A stretch of 64,000 nt of DNA from Bacillus sp. BA3. GTDB lineage: Bacteria; Bacillota; Bacilli; Bacillales; DSM-1321. The position numbers and the translations under genes are program-made. The stretch is from contig PIZR01000002.1 of the NCBI GenBank assembly GCA_002835675.1, forward strand, positions 510,427 to 574,426, in the 5' to 3' direction. This document shows, piece after piece, positions 8,124 to 16,417 of this stretch. Under the pieces are notes generated by a model. That model was not told where the DNA came from, made no database searches, and saw only the letters and a list, made by a program, of their open reading frames with translations. Position 1 is the stretch's first letter. Every line of letters begins with the position of its first letter.

Positions 8124-8280
8124 TCATACTCCCGTTTCAGGCAAAACGAGCTCCACTTTTAAGGCTGATTCTATATCACCTGTTATATAAGCTGCAATAG
8201 ATCGAATCTGTTCATATCCTGTAGCCATAAGGAATGTAAGTGCTCGGCCATAGCTTTTCATTCCTACAAACTGATAGGGC
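8124..8280 (-). pseudogene. Remnant: C-terminus of an FAD/NAD-dependent oxidoreductase
   Basis: On the minus strand, 8280-8160 reads FVGMKSYGRA then ATGYEQIRS and TGDIESA before a stop. The last residues (KVELVLPETG) continue in another frame. This matches, from memory, the conserved C-terminal end of ArsO/CzcO-like flavin-dependent oxidoreductases. No start, ribosome site or upstream domain is present, so it is a frameshifted tail of a deleted gene. Confidence 0.55.
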
Positions 8281-8291
8281 CACTTCAGGAT

Positions 8292-9047
8292 TTATTTCAA
8301 ACTGCGGTTCAAGAAAGCTTTCGTTCGTTCGAACTGGGGGTTTGTAAACAACTCTGTCGGATCACCTGATTCGATAATTTCCCCATTATCCATGAAAATG
8401 GCCCTGTTTGCTACTTCCTTTGCAAACCCCATCTCATGCGTCACCACAATCATAGTCATTTGCTCTTCAGCAAGATCCTTCATTACTTGTAGTACTTCAC
8501 CGGTCAATTCAGGATCCAAAGCCGAAGTGGGCTCATCAAACAGCAGGATTTCTGGATTCATCATAAGCGCCCTTGCAATGGCTACTCTTTGTTTTTGTCC
8601 GCCTGACAGATTTTCCGGATAAGCTGTCTCCCGATCAGAAAGACCAACCTTCTCCAAGAGCTCCCTGCTTTGCTTGTATATCTCTGTATTTGTCCCCTTT
8701 TTCGCCATTCTGGGGGCGATTTCCAGATTTTCTTTGACAGTGAGGTGCGGGAAGAGATTAAAATGTTGGAAGACCATCCCCATTTTGGAGGTGATTTGCT
8801 TGATCTCTTGTGGTTTCGAGTAGATGCCATCCCTCACCAGATAATCTCCGGATATACATATGCTACCGTCGTTGATTTCTTCGAGATGAATCAAACTGCG
8901 GAGCATCGTGCTTTTTCCTGAACCGGAGGGGCCGATTACTGCAACCACATCGTTTTTATTTACATCAAAGGTAAATTGTTTTAATACATCAAGTTTGTCA
9001 TATGACTTTTTGAGGTTAGTTACTTCAATTATAGCCACATTCGCCAC
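8292..9047 (-). CDS. Polar amino-acid ABC transporter, ATP-binding protein
   Basis: A 251-residue ATPase of the GlnQ/HisP class. Walker A is GPSGSGKST near 39-47, the signature is LSGGQKQR and Walker B is [14 protein letters not shown]. It is the third gene of a binding protein - permease - ATPase operon, 10 bp after the permease. It powers uptake of a polar amino acid, possibly cystine or another sulfur amino acid as in Tcy systems. The substrate cannot be read from sequence. Confidence 0.93.
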   Translation of the reverse strand: MANVAIIEVTNLKKSYDKLDVLKQFTFDVNKNDVVAVIGPSGSGKSTMLRSLIHLEEINDGSICISGDYLVRDGIYSKPQEIKQITSKMGMVFQHFNLFPHLTVKENLEIAPRMAKKGTNTEIYKQSRELLEKVGLSDRETAYPENLSGGQKQRVAIARALMMNPEILLFDEPTSALDPELTGEVLQVMKDLAEEQMTMIVVTHEMGFAKEVANRAIFMDNGEIIESGDPTELFTNPQFERTKAFLNRSLK

Positions 9048-9057
9048 CCCTTCTTAT

Positions 9058-9714
9058 TCAATATTTGAACCTTCGTTCTAGAAATTTAAAGAATACTGTT
9101 AATATGAGCGTCATGATTAAGTAAATGATACCTGCTAAGAAAAATGGAACAATTGTAAAGTCACGATTCACTGCTGTCTGCGCAAAGTGTAATAGTTCCG
9201 GTACAGCAACTGCATAGAGCAGCGCAGTATCCTTAACAAGTGTCACCGATTCATTGGAAACGGCCGGAAGCGCCACGCGGAACATTTGAGGCAGAATTAT
9301 TTTCCTCATTGTCTGCCATTTAGTCAACCCCAATACTTGGGATGCCTCATATTGGCCTTTATCAATAGCGAGAAGACCTCCTCGGAAAATCTCGGCATAA
9401 TAGGCAGCATAATTTAAAATAAAGCCCAAACATGCAGCTACAAAGCGATCCAAAACCATATATTCGCCAATCACGGGAATCATCGGAAGCCCGAAACAGA
9501 TAAATAGCAATTGAAGCAACAGCGGTGTACCGCGCATCAAGTAAATATAGGTATGGGCAAGCCAGGCTAAAGGCTTGATTTTGCTTCTTACAGCCAGAGT
9601 TAGCAAGAAGCCCAAAGGAATGGACAAGACTATGGCGATCAAAAATAAGAGGACCGTCATCTGTGCCCCTTCGAGCATAGGCTTAAGTATTGATAAAATA
9701 TAATCTGCGGACAT
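9058..9714 (-). CDS. Polar amino-acid ABC transporter, permease
   Basis: A 218-residue inner-membrane permease of the HisM/GlnP family. The EAA loop appears as YEASQVLGLTKWQTMRKIILPQ, and about five membrane helices are present. I chose the ATG at 9714 (MSADYILS), preceded by GGGGG at a normal distance, over an in-frame start 12 codons upstream. It works with the ATPase at 8292-9047 and the lipoprotein at 9785-10558. Confidence 0.92.
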   Translation of the reverse strand: MSADYILSILKPMLEGAQMTVLLFLIAIVLSIPLGFLLTLAVRSKIKPLAWLAHTYIYLMRGTPLLLQLLFICFGLPMIPVIGEYMVLDRFVAACLGFILNYAAYYAEIFRGGLLAIDKGQYEASQVLGLTKWQTMRKIILPQMFRVALPAVSNESVTLVKDTALLYAVAVPELLHFAQTAVNRDFTIVPFFLAGIIYLIMTLILTVFFKFLERRFKY

Positions 9715-9784
9715 GAATGGATTCCCCCAAAAACAAAACAGGGTTTCCATAGGAAATCCTGTTTGCTTAATATTGTACGTTCAA

Positions 9785-10558
9785 TTACTTTAATACCTTA
9801 TTTTCCCCGAACCATTTCTCAGAGATTTTTGCGGCAGTGCCGTCTTCATTCAGTTCATCAAGTGCACCTTGAAGCTGCTTCAGAAGATCTTCATTCCCTT
9901 TTTTCACGCCAACTCCATATTCCTCTGGTGCAAGTGATTCTTCAAGAATCTTAAAGGTTTCTTTTTCTTTGGACATGTAATATTTTATAACAACTTCATC
10001 AATGACGACAGCATCCACACGGCCAGATTTCAGGTCACTTAGAGCCAATACGTTATCGGAGAATTCCGTGATCGTCTTGATTTTAGAATTAACCGGATTA
10101 GCATTCAATGCATCTGAAGCGGAAGAAAGCGATTGAAGGCCCACTACTTTTCCTTTTAAATCATCCAGTTTAGTAAGCTTCGAATCTTCACGTGTAACAA
10201 CCACCTGTGCATTTTTTAAATAGGGCTTTGTAAAAAGAACCTTCTCTTTACGCTCATCCGTAATGGTGTACCCGTTCCAAATGAGGTCTATACGACCACT
10301 GCTTAGTTCGGTTTCTTTTGTTTTCCAGTCGATGGGTTGAAATTTAACCTTTACCCCCATTTTTTCTGCAGCAGCTTTGGCATAGTCAATATCAAAACCA
10401 GTGATTTTGTTATTCTCATCTCGGAATCCCATGGGGGCAAATTTATCGTCGATGCCAATCACCAGCGTGTTGTCTTTCTCCTCCTGTTTGGAAGAACATG
10501 CTGCAAGAAGTGAAAATACGGCTACTATTGTCAGCATAATTGTCGCTATACGTTTCAT
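9785..10558 (-). CDS. Amino-acid ABC transporter substrate-binding lipoprotein
   Basis: A 257-residue periplasmic-binding-protein type II lipoprotein. The signal peptide ends in the lipobox LLAAC (Cys21), and the mature protein has the typical VIGIDDKFAPMGF start and a GFDIDYAKAAAEKMG segment of polar amino-acid receptors. It is the first gene of the operon. The ligand is not certain. Upstream (10600-10780) is AT-rich with a partly palindromic stretch near 10681-10703, but I recognise no riboswitch or T-box. Confidence 0.93.
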   Translation of the reverse strand: MKRIATIMLTIVAVFSLLAACSSKQEEKDNTLVIGIDDKFAPMGFRDENNKITGFDIDYAKAAAEKMGVKVKFQPIDWKTKETELSSGRIDLIWNGYTITDERKEKVLFTKPYLKNAQVVVTREDSKLTKLDDLKGKVVGLQSLSSASDALNANPVNSKIKTITEFSDNVLALSDLKSGRVDAVVIDEVVIKYYMSKEKETFKILEESLAPEEYGVGVKKGNEDLLKQLQGALDELNEDGTAAKISEKWFGENKVLK

Positions 10559-11087
10559 ATTAAAACCACCTTTGACTTAAGTATTACTCTGTATACTTTA
10601 GTTTGCTAATGTATTAGAGAGATAAAATATCGTAATATAAAGTTAACACAATATTAAAATGAATGTCAACGGAATTATTTAGTGTATTAGCACGCTAAAG
10701 GATTTGTTTTTTCCCTGAATTAAAGTATAACTTCCCCCCATTTAATACCAGGTAGACATCTCCTTTCTAACTTCGTATTTATAACAAAAAAAGACCGATG
10801 GGAGCATAACACCCATAAGTCTGTCTAGTAAATACATGTAGTTAAAAATCTTTTAAAAAGATTGCAGGAAGTTAGCCCGGCAGTCTTTTCTGATTTTCCC
10901 CCTTATTAATTGATAGCAATAGGAGTTTAAAGGACTCCCTTCTCCATTTATGTTAATTTAACGAGATTCGCTAATAGCTTCCTTAGTTCTTATCCATTAG
11001 TTATCTTTCGAACCTCATTATAGAATAGATCGCAACACTGAAACAATCATAGGAAAATGGGTAAAACCTGCCTTGTGGTTATGATTA
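10559..11087. other. Intergenic region with one terminator-like hairpin
   Basis: About 530 bases. It holds the promoter region of the ABC operon and a hairpin at 10788-10820. The part from 10830 to 11087 shows no ORF with a ribosome site and is probably non-coding. Confidence 0.5.
10788..10820 (-). terminator. Terminator-like hairpin
   Basis: The arms AGAC..ATGGG and CCCAT..GTCT pair around an 8-base loop and are followed on the minus strand by a long T run. It could end the cobalt-transporter transcript 270 bp upstream. Confidence 0.55.
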
Positions 11088-11885
11088 TTAGTTTTTATTT
11101 ATTTCAATAGTCTTTCCCCTAGACCGTACACTTACAAAAACAAAAGAAAAGGTCAATAAAAGAAACAGAACAACTCCTAGAATTTCAAAATCAAGCTCCG
11201 CCCAAGGATTAAAGAATGTGAAGGCTTGATAAAAGGACACTCCGTATGCTAGAACGACAATCACCCATCCCATTACTCTTGAAGCGGCTTGTCCGAGTTT
11301 GTTTGTTTGATTAATCATTCGATACACAATCAATGAATCAATGGTATCGGTAATCATTATCCCTAACATAAAAACGAGTCCCAAAACCAAAGGCATGTAC
11401 TCGCCCGAATTACCAGCCGCAAGAGACCAAATAGCTGTTTGACTTACAGTCTCAGCAGCCAGAGCAAATAAAGCCCCCACTATAATAATGAGAAAAGGAT
11501 TAGTTGTTCCTTTCGCAATTTTTGAAATAAATTTCCCTTTTATCCCACTCAGTTGAAACTCGTCATTATTAGCTTTTGTACGTAGAAGATTATAGAGATT
11601 CATTGTTCCTATTAAAAATAGAGAAGTGATTGAAACCCATAATGCAAATTGATTAAAATAAGCCGGAAATGTAAAGTCGTTCATTACCATCCCAAGAATA
11701 ACGGCTATAATCGCGACAACTCCTCCGTGGCCAAAAGCAAACAATGTCCCTACCCAGCGTGCTACTGGACTGCCCATTCTCCAGTTATATCGAGTTTGTC
11801 CATCGATAAAGGCTAGATGATCCGCATCTAATCCGTGACGAAGACCCAACACAAAAACAAAAAATATAAGTGACAGATTTTCCAT
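11088..11885 (-). CDS. Nickel/cobalt transporter, NiCoT (HoxN/NixA) family
   Basis: A 265-residue membrane permease. The family signature is clear: GLRHGLDADHLAFID in the first helix, FAFGHGGVV, and LGIMITDTIDSL. About seven or eight membrane helices are predicted. A cobalamin riboswitch (12050-12216) and a terminator (11926-11958) precede the gene, so the substrate is most likely cobalt for B12 synthesis, and expression is expected to fall when B12 is plentiful. Confidence 0.92.
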   Translation of the reverse strand: MENLSLIFFVFVLGLRHGLDADHLAFIDGQTRYNWRMGSPVARWVGTLFAFGHGGVVAIIAVILGMVMNDFTFPAYFNQFALWVSITSLFLIGTMNLYNLLRTKANNDEFQLSGIKGKFISKIAKGTTNPFLIIIVGALFALAAETVSQTAIWSLAAGNSGEYMPLVLGLVFMLGIMITDTIDSLIVYRMINQTNKLGQAASRVMGWVIVVLAYGVSFYQAFTFFNPWAELDFEILGVVLFLLLTFSFVFVSVRSRGKTIEINKN

Positions 11886-11925
11886 ACATAAAATCCTCCT
11901 AGTTATATGAATACATTAACAATAA

Positions 11926-11958
11926 AAAGCCCTCAACCTTTAACAGATTGAGGGCTTT
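11926..11958 (-). terminator. Riboswitch expression-platform terminator
   Basis: The perfect arms AAAGCCCTCAA and TTGAGGGCTTT are followed on the minus strand by a T run, placed between the cobalamin aptamer and the transporter start. It is the expected switch point for premature termination. Confidence 0.85.
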
Positions 11959-12049
11959 ATGGATACGTTAAATAAACGACAAATTGACAGGATACAATTG
12001 TCTATTATTACGTACACCACTCCTTTCCGCGAAGAGTTCGGTGTGCATT

Positions 12050-12216
12050 CTAGGTAGGTCTCCTGGCTTTTAGATCAACGCACTCCATCGTCTTCCCCAA
12101 CTATATTGTTGAGTGACATAAATGATAGAGAACTCCTTAATTACAGTGGCGGGACCGCTCGGGACTTACACCCGATTCCCTATTATCCCTTGTTTCTCAA
12201 GGGCACCTAGTTTGCT
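12050..12216 (-). ncRNA. Cobalamin (B12) riboswitch
   Basis: On the minus strand the RNA contains the conserved core GGGTGTAAGTCCCGAG, then GCCACTG and the B12 box AGCCAGGAGACC. The outer helix pairs CTAGGT with ACCTAG. A strong terminator follows 90 bases later and then the cobalt transporter. This is a standard B12 off-switch arrangement. Confidence 0.93.
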
Positions 12217-12387
12217 TAAAATATAATATTTTAACTCATTATACTAATTATACTAAGAAATTAACATCATATTTTTTAAAGAAATCTATTCAATGAAAAT
12301 AGGTGAAGAAGTATAAAAACCCTTTCTGCATACATTCTTGAAAAACATTTGTTAAAATAAAGCATCAATTAATTGAAAGGAGCTATC

Positions 12388-13116
12388 ATGTACGACTTCC
12401 TAAATAAAATTAGCCAATTTTTCTCTGATCCAGTCTTACAATTGACGAATAGTTCAATGGCCTTTCCTCTTATCGGGGCCTTACTATTAGGGATCCTCGG
12501 TTCCTTAGCACCCTGTCAGATTACTGGGAATTTCACTTCTATAGCCTATTTTGGAAATAAAGCAGTGGGGAAAAAAGCCCCTTGGGTGGAAATATCCTTA
12601 TTTATCCTGGGAAAACTATTGGTATATTCCCTCTTTGGAGTTTTAATTTGGTTATTAGGAAGAGAGTTTCAATCTACCTTAACCACCTATTTCGCATATT
12701 TTCGCAAAAGCATTGGATTCTTAAACATAATTGTTGGCCTTTTTCTATTAGGTTATTTAAAATTCATTTGGATTTCGCATCTTTTTAAGTGGAAGGGATT
12801 CCGGAATTCAAACGGGAAATTAGGAGCCCTTTTATTAGGCATAAGCTATTCAGTCGCCTTTTGCCCAACTATGTTTGTCCTATTTTTTGTACAACTTATG
12901 CCTTTAGTATTATCTAATACATATGGTTTTGCCTTGACACCGATTTTTGGGATTGGGACTGCTTTACCCCTTATTATCACCCTATTATTAATTTGGAGTT
13001 TTGGCGCAGAGGGTTCTTTAATAAAAAAAGGGAAGAAGTTTGGCAATACCGTTCAAAAATGTGCAGGGGCGGTTATCATCATTATAGGTCTTCTCGATAT
13101 CGTCACGTATTGGTAG
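12388..13116 (+). CDS. CcdA/DsbD-like membrane thiol-transfer protein
   Basis: A 242-residue multi-pass membrane protein. Two helices carry cysteines flanked by proline, LAPCQITGN and AFCPTMF, the arrangement used by the CcdA/DsbD/ScsB membrane domain to pass electrons across the membrane. The AAAGGAG ribosome site fixes the ATG at 12388 (MYDFLNK). An in-frame TTG upstream lies inside that site. It has no partner next to it, but several thioredoxin-like proteins lie downstream in the island. A heavy-metal transport role of related UreH-type proteins is an alternative. Confidence 0.75.
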   Translation: MYDFLNKISQFFSDPVLQLTNSSMAFPLIGALLLGILGSLAPCQITGNFTSIAYFGNKAVGKKAPWVEISLFILGKLLVYSLFGVLIWLLGREFQSTLTTYFAYFRKSIGFLNIIVGLFLLGYLKFIWISHLFKWKGFRNSNGKLGALLLGISYSVAFCPTMFVLFFVQLMPLVLSNTYGFALTPIFGIGTALPLIITLLLIWSFGAEGSLIKKGKKFGNTVQKCAGAVIIIIGLLDIVTYW

Positions 13117-13135
13117 ATTACTATTAAAATAAATA

Positions 13136-13165
13136 AAAGCCAGTCTCTTAAAAAAGAACTGGCCG
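13136..13165. terminator. Bidirectional terminator
   Basis: The arms GCCAGT and ACTGGC with A/T-rich flanks lie between convergent genes (CcdA-like protein and NlpC/P60 protein). Confidence 0.7.
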
Positions 13166-13174
13166 TTATTACTA

Positions 13175-13852
13175 TTACATTCTTTTTGCTCCTAAATATC
13201 TCTGTTTCCAATAACTATTATCCATGGAGGAAATACCTACACCTGATGAGGAGCTGTGTATGAATTGATTATCCCCGATGTAAATACCCGCATGGGAGGC
13301 ACCAGGTTTATAGGTTTCATAAAAGACTAGGTCCCCAACTTGTGGTTTGGATACCTTTGTCCCCTTCTTATAAATTTCCGCTACCGTTCTTGGCAAAGTG
13401 ATATCTGTACTTTTTTCGAATACGTACTTTAGGAATCCGCTGCAATCAAAACCTTTTGGTGTACTCCCGCCCCAAACATACGGTACATTCATATATTTTT
13501 TTGCTTCCTTCACTAACGCTGTAGATTTATTGCTTGTATTATTCACATTAGCTACCTTGGTTGTCTGCTTTTTTACGCCCAATGCTTTATACGTATTCGG
13601 ACCTACAATTCCGTCAGCTTTCAAGCCTTTGCTTTTTTGAAACTTTACTACCGCACCTTTAGTAACCGTCCCAAAGTAGGTAGTGGTATCTGTTTTAAAA
13701 TAACCCTTTTTCTTTAAATTCTCTTGTAATTGTTTCACATCTGTATGAGTCATTCCACTTTTTAATGTACGATCTCCTAATGCAGCATTACTGACCAATG
13801 GATTTGATAGTAACAATCCCGTCACTACAACTGACGCTATAATTTTTTTCAT
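13175..13852 (-). CDS. Secreted NlpC/P60 peptidoglycan endopeptidase with PG-binding domain
   Basis: A 225-residue exported protein: signal peptide (1-24), a peptidoglycan-binding type 1 domain (about 30-92, KQLQENLKKKGYF and GIVGPNTYKALG), a linker, then a C40 cysteine peptidase with Cys in FDCSGF, His in SHAGIYIG and a further His in QFIHSSS. It is expected to cleave D-Glu-mDAP bonds in stem peptides. A regulon-type box (13940-13954) lies upstream, placing it with the other envelope genes of the island. Confidence 0.92.
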   Translation of the reverse strand: MKKIIASVVVTGLLLSNPLVSNAALGDRTLKSGMTHTDVKQLQENLKKKGYFKTDTTTYFGTVTKGAVVKFQKSKGLKADGIVGPNTYKALGVKKQTTKVANVNNTSNKSTALVKEAKKYMNVPYVWGGSTPKGFDCSGFLKYVFEKSTDITLPRTVAEIYKKGTKVSKPQVGDLVFYETYKPGASHAGIYIGDNQFIHSSSSGVGISSMDNSYWKQRYLGAKRM

Positions 13853-13922
13853 TTTCTATTTTTCCCCCGATTAAGTTCTTTTTTTATTATTCTATCATCC
13901 TTAAGTGATACCTGAATTTACA

Positions 13923-13956
13923 TTATCGTTACAAAATTATGCAGAATGTGTGCACA
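13923..13956 (-). promoter_or_regulatory. Regulon box 1 and -10, NlpC/P60 gene
   Basis: TGCAGAATGTGTGCA on the plus strand matches 12 of 15 positions of the shared box (gene orientation TYCAYAAWTTCTGCA). A -10 (GATAAT) follows at 12 bp. Confidence 0.5.
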
Positions 13957-14045
13957 AATGACAAAACACCTATAATAACCCAAAATTCTCCCAAAAAACG
14001 ATATGACTATTGTGCACCATGAAATTAATTACAATTTTTATGTAA

Positions 14046-14079
14046 ACTCCTTATTTTCTACATATTTTATTGTTATGTT
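14046..14079 (+). promoter_or_regulatory. Regulon box 2 and -10, asnB
   Basis: TCCTTATTTTCTACA matches 11 of 15 positions of the box and is followed after exactly 11 bp by TATGTT. It is the weakest member by identity but keeps the spacing and orientation. Confidence 0.45.
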
Positions 14080-14139
14080 TCTTGTAGTTCCTTAAAAATT
14101 TTCAAGGAAGCTCAAAATAACAATAGGTAGGTGGATTTT

Positions 14140-16035
14140 ATGTGCGGTTTTGTTGGATGTGTTCATAAAGGGCCTAAAGCCATACATTCTGATATAAGGG
14201 AAAAGTTGAAAAAGATGAATAACATCATTACCCATAGAGGCCCGGATGATGAAGGGTATTTTTTCGATGAATTTGTAAATTTTGGTTTTAGAAGATTAAG
14301 CATCATCGATATAGATAACGGAAACCAGCCCCTCTCATATGAAAATGAAAGATACTGGATTATCTTCAATGGCGAAATTTATAATTATATTGAACTAAGG
14401 AAGGAATTAATCGATAAAGGCCACGAATTTACGACAGATTCTGATACCGAAGTCATTATAGCCCTCTATAGTAGTATAAAGGAGCAATCCGTTCGTAAAC
14501 TGCGTGGGATGTTCGCTTTTGTCATTTGGGACAAAGAAGAAGAAAAACTTTTTGGTGCAAGGGATCACTTTGGGATAAAACCCTTTTTCTATTGTGAGCA
14601 AGATGAAACTACTTACTTTGCGTCCGAGAAAAAGAGTATTCTTACGGCAATCAGTGAAGAGTTAGACGTAGATTCTTTACAACATTATCTTAGTTTCCAA
14701 TATGTACCGGAGCCTTCGACGCTAACTAAATCGATTAAAAAGCTACCACCTGGACATTTCTTCACTAAAAAACCAGGGCAAAAAATGGATATAAAAAAAT
14801 ACTGGAAACCGAATTTCCAACCCTCAAATATGGAAGATTCCAAATTAATCAAAGAAGTCCAAGATACCTTGATCGACTCAGTAAACGTACATATGAGGAG
14901 TGATGTTCCAGTTGGTTCATTCTTATCTGGAGGAATCGATTCTTCATTTATCGTTTCAATTGCGAAACAGATTAATCCTAAAATTAAAACCTTTTCGGTA
15001 GGTTTTGAAAGAGAAGGTTATAGTGAAATAAACGTTGCAGAAGAAACGGCCAACGCTCTAAATGTAGAAAATATTAGTTATGTAATAAGCCCTGAAGAGT
15101 TTCTTGCTGAACTACCAAAAATCATTTGGCATATGGACGACCCTTTAGCAGATCCTGCAGCTGTGCCTTTGTACTTTGTTGCGCGGGAAGCGAGGAAACA
15201 AGTCAAGGTTGCTTTGTCCGGTGAAGGTGCAGATGAATTGTTCGGCGGTTATAATATATACAGGGAACCTCAATCCCTTCGCATGTTTTCCTATATCCCG
15301 TCTCCAGTAAAACATGTTTTAAAAGCCCTCTCCTCAGCACTTCCAGAGGGAGTAAAAGGAAAGAGCTTTATAGAACGAGGGGTTACCCCCTTAGAAGAAC
15401 GGTATATCGGAAACGCAAATATGTTCGATGAAAAAGAGAAAAAACTTTTGCTTGTGAATTATCTAAACAATTTGGAGAATGAAAAAGTGACGGGTTCCAT
15501 TTATTCTAGTTCTTTAGATTATGATGCCATTACAAAAATGCAAAACATTGATATTCATACATGGTTAAAGGGAGACATTTTACTAAAAGCCGATAAAATG
15601 TCCATGGCAAACTCCCTAGAAGTGAGAGTTCCCTTTTTGGACAAACATGTCTTTAATATCGCATCAAAAGTTTCCAGCAATCAAAAAGTACGGAATGGCA
15701 CGACTAAATATATCCTCCGTAAAGCTGCAGAAGGTATAGTTCCAGAGCATGTATGGAGTAGAAAGAAACTAGGTTTCCCTGTCCCCATCCGCCATTGGTT
15801 GAAAGCAGAACTTTATGATTGGGCCATGCAATTAATTCATAATAGCCCTACTGACTATATTTTTAACAAACAGGAAATCCTAAAACTATTGGACGATCAT
15901 GTTCAAGACAAAATGGACAATAGCCGAAAATTATGGACCATTTTAATCTTTATGGTATGGCATCAAATTTATGTTGAACATTTATATGACTTTGACCTAT
16001 CCAGACAAAAGATTGAGCAATTAGCAACGAACTGA
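14140..16035 (+). CDS. asnB: Glutamine-hydrolysing asparagine synthetase
   Basis: A 631-residue enzyme. The N-terminal class II glutaminase has the catalytic Cys2 in MCGFVGC. The C-terminal synthetase domain has the ATP pyrophosphatase loop LSGGIDSS. I chose the ATG at 14140 because cleavage must expose Cys2; an in-frame GTG three codons upstream is not needed. In Bacillus, relatives either make asparagine or amidate meso-diaminopimelate in peptidoglycan. The neighbouring envelope genes and the shared regulatory box make the second role worth considering, but sequence alone does not decide. Confidence 0.93.
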   Translation: MCGFVGCVHKGPKAIHSDIREKLKKMNNIITHRGPDDEGYFFDEFVNFGFRRLSIIDIDNGNQPLSYENERYWIIFNGEIYNYIELRKELIDKGHEFTTDSDTEVIIALYSSIKEQSVRKLRGMFAFVIWDKEEEKLFGARDHFGIKPFFYCEQDETTYFASEKKSILTAISEELDVDSLQHYLSFQYVPEPSTLTKSIKKLPPGHFFTKKPGQKMDIKKYWKPNFQPSNMEDSKLIKEVQDTLIDSVNVHMRSDVPVGSFLSGGIDSSFIVSIAKQINPKIKTFSVGFEREGYSEINVAEETANALNVENISYVISPEEFLAELPKIIWHMDDPLADPAAVPLYFVAREARKQVKVALSGEGADELFGGYNIYREPQSLRMFSYIPSPVKHVLKALSSALPEGVKGKSFIERGVTPLEERYIGNANMFDEKEKKLLLVNYLNNLENEKVTGSIYSSSLDYDAITKMQNIDIHTWLKGDILLKADKMSMANSLEVRVPFLDKHVFNIASKVSSNQKVRNGTTKYILRKAAEGIVPEHVWSRKKLGFPVPIRHWLKAELYDWAMQLIHNSPTDYIFNKQEILKLLDDHVQDKMDNSRKLWTILIFMVWHQIYVEHLYDFDLSRQKIEQLATN

Positions 16036-16044
16036 TCATTACTT

Positions 16045-16159
16045 ATTGTGGGTGCCTACGATACAACAGCATATGCGGTTACCTACACTTAAACTACTGG
16101 AGGACCATGTAAAAAATCATAAATGGATTATAGAAAGTGAACTTTCAGCTAATAATTGA
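16045..16159 (+). pseudogene. Remnant of a YdhK (DUF1541) gene
   Basis: Directly after asnB the plus strand reads VGAYDTTAYAVTYT, a stop, then in another frame VKNHKWIIESELS before a TGA at 16157. These match the repeat unit of the intact YdhK protein at 23296-23898 (VGAYDTTVYAISYT, VKNHKWVTESELS). A stop and a frameshift show it is dead. It is the end of a deleted paralogue. Confidence 0.8.
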
Positions 16160-16380
16160 GCATAGAGTCTGTTATGAAATGTAAAATATGATTAAATAAC
16201 GAGTGTTTAGATGAAAAGTGGGATCGCTGGTTGATTCCTCTTTTTTTTGTGCTTAAAGGTACAGCAAACCTGTGAAATGAAAATTCCAAAAAAATATCAT
16301 CGTACCCCATCAAGAAATTGGATAAAATCTGATTTCAATAATTTCTTTTTTTAGCGATCAATTTAACAAAGCATAATAAA

Positions 16381-16402
16381 AAAAGACTAAACAATTAGTT
16401 TA
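16381..16402 (-). terminator. Terminator of the first two-component operon
   Basis: CTAAAC-aatta-GTTTAG hairpin with A/T flanks, just after the histidine kinase stop on the minus strand. Confidence 0.55.
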
Positions 16403-16417
16403 GCCATACACATACTT

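Noticed and set aside
12318..12345. TTCTGCA-like motif before the CcdA-like gene at 12388
   Set aside because: The second half of the box is present but the first half and the 11-bp spaced -10 are absent.
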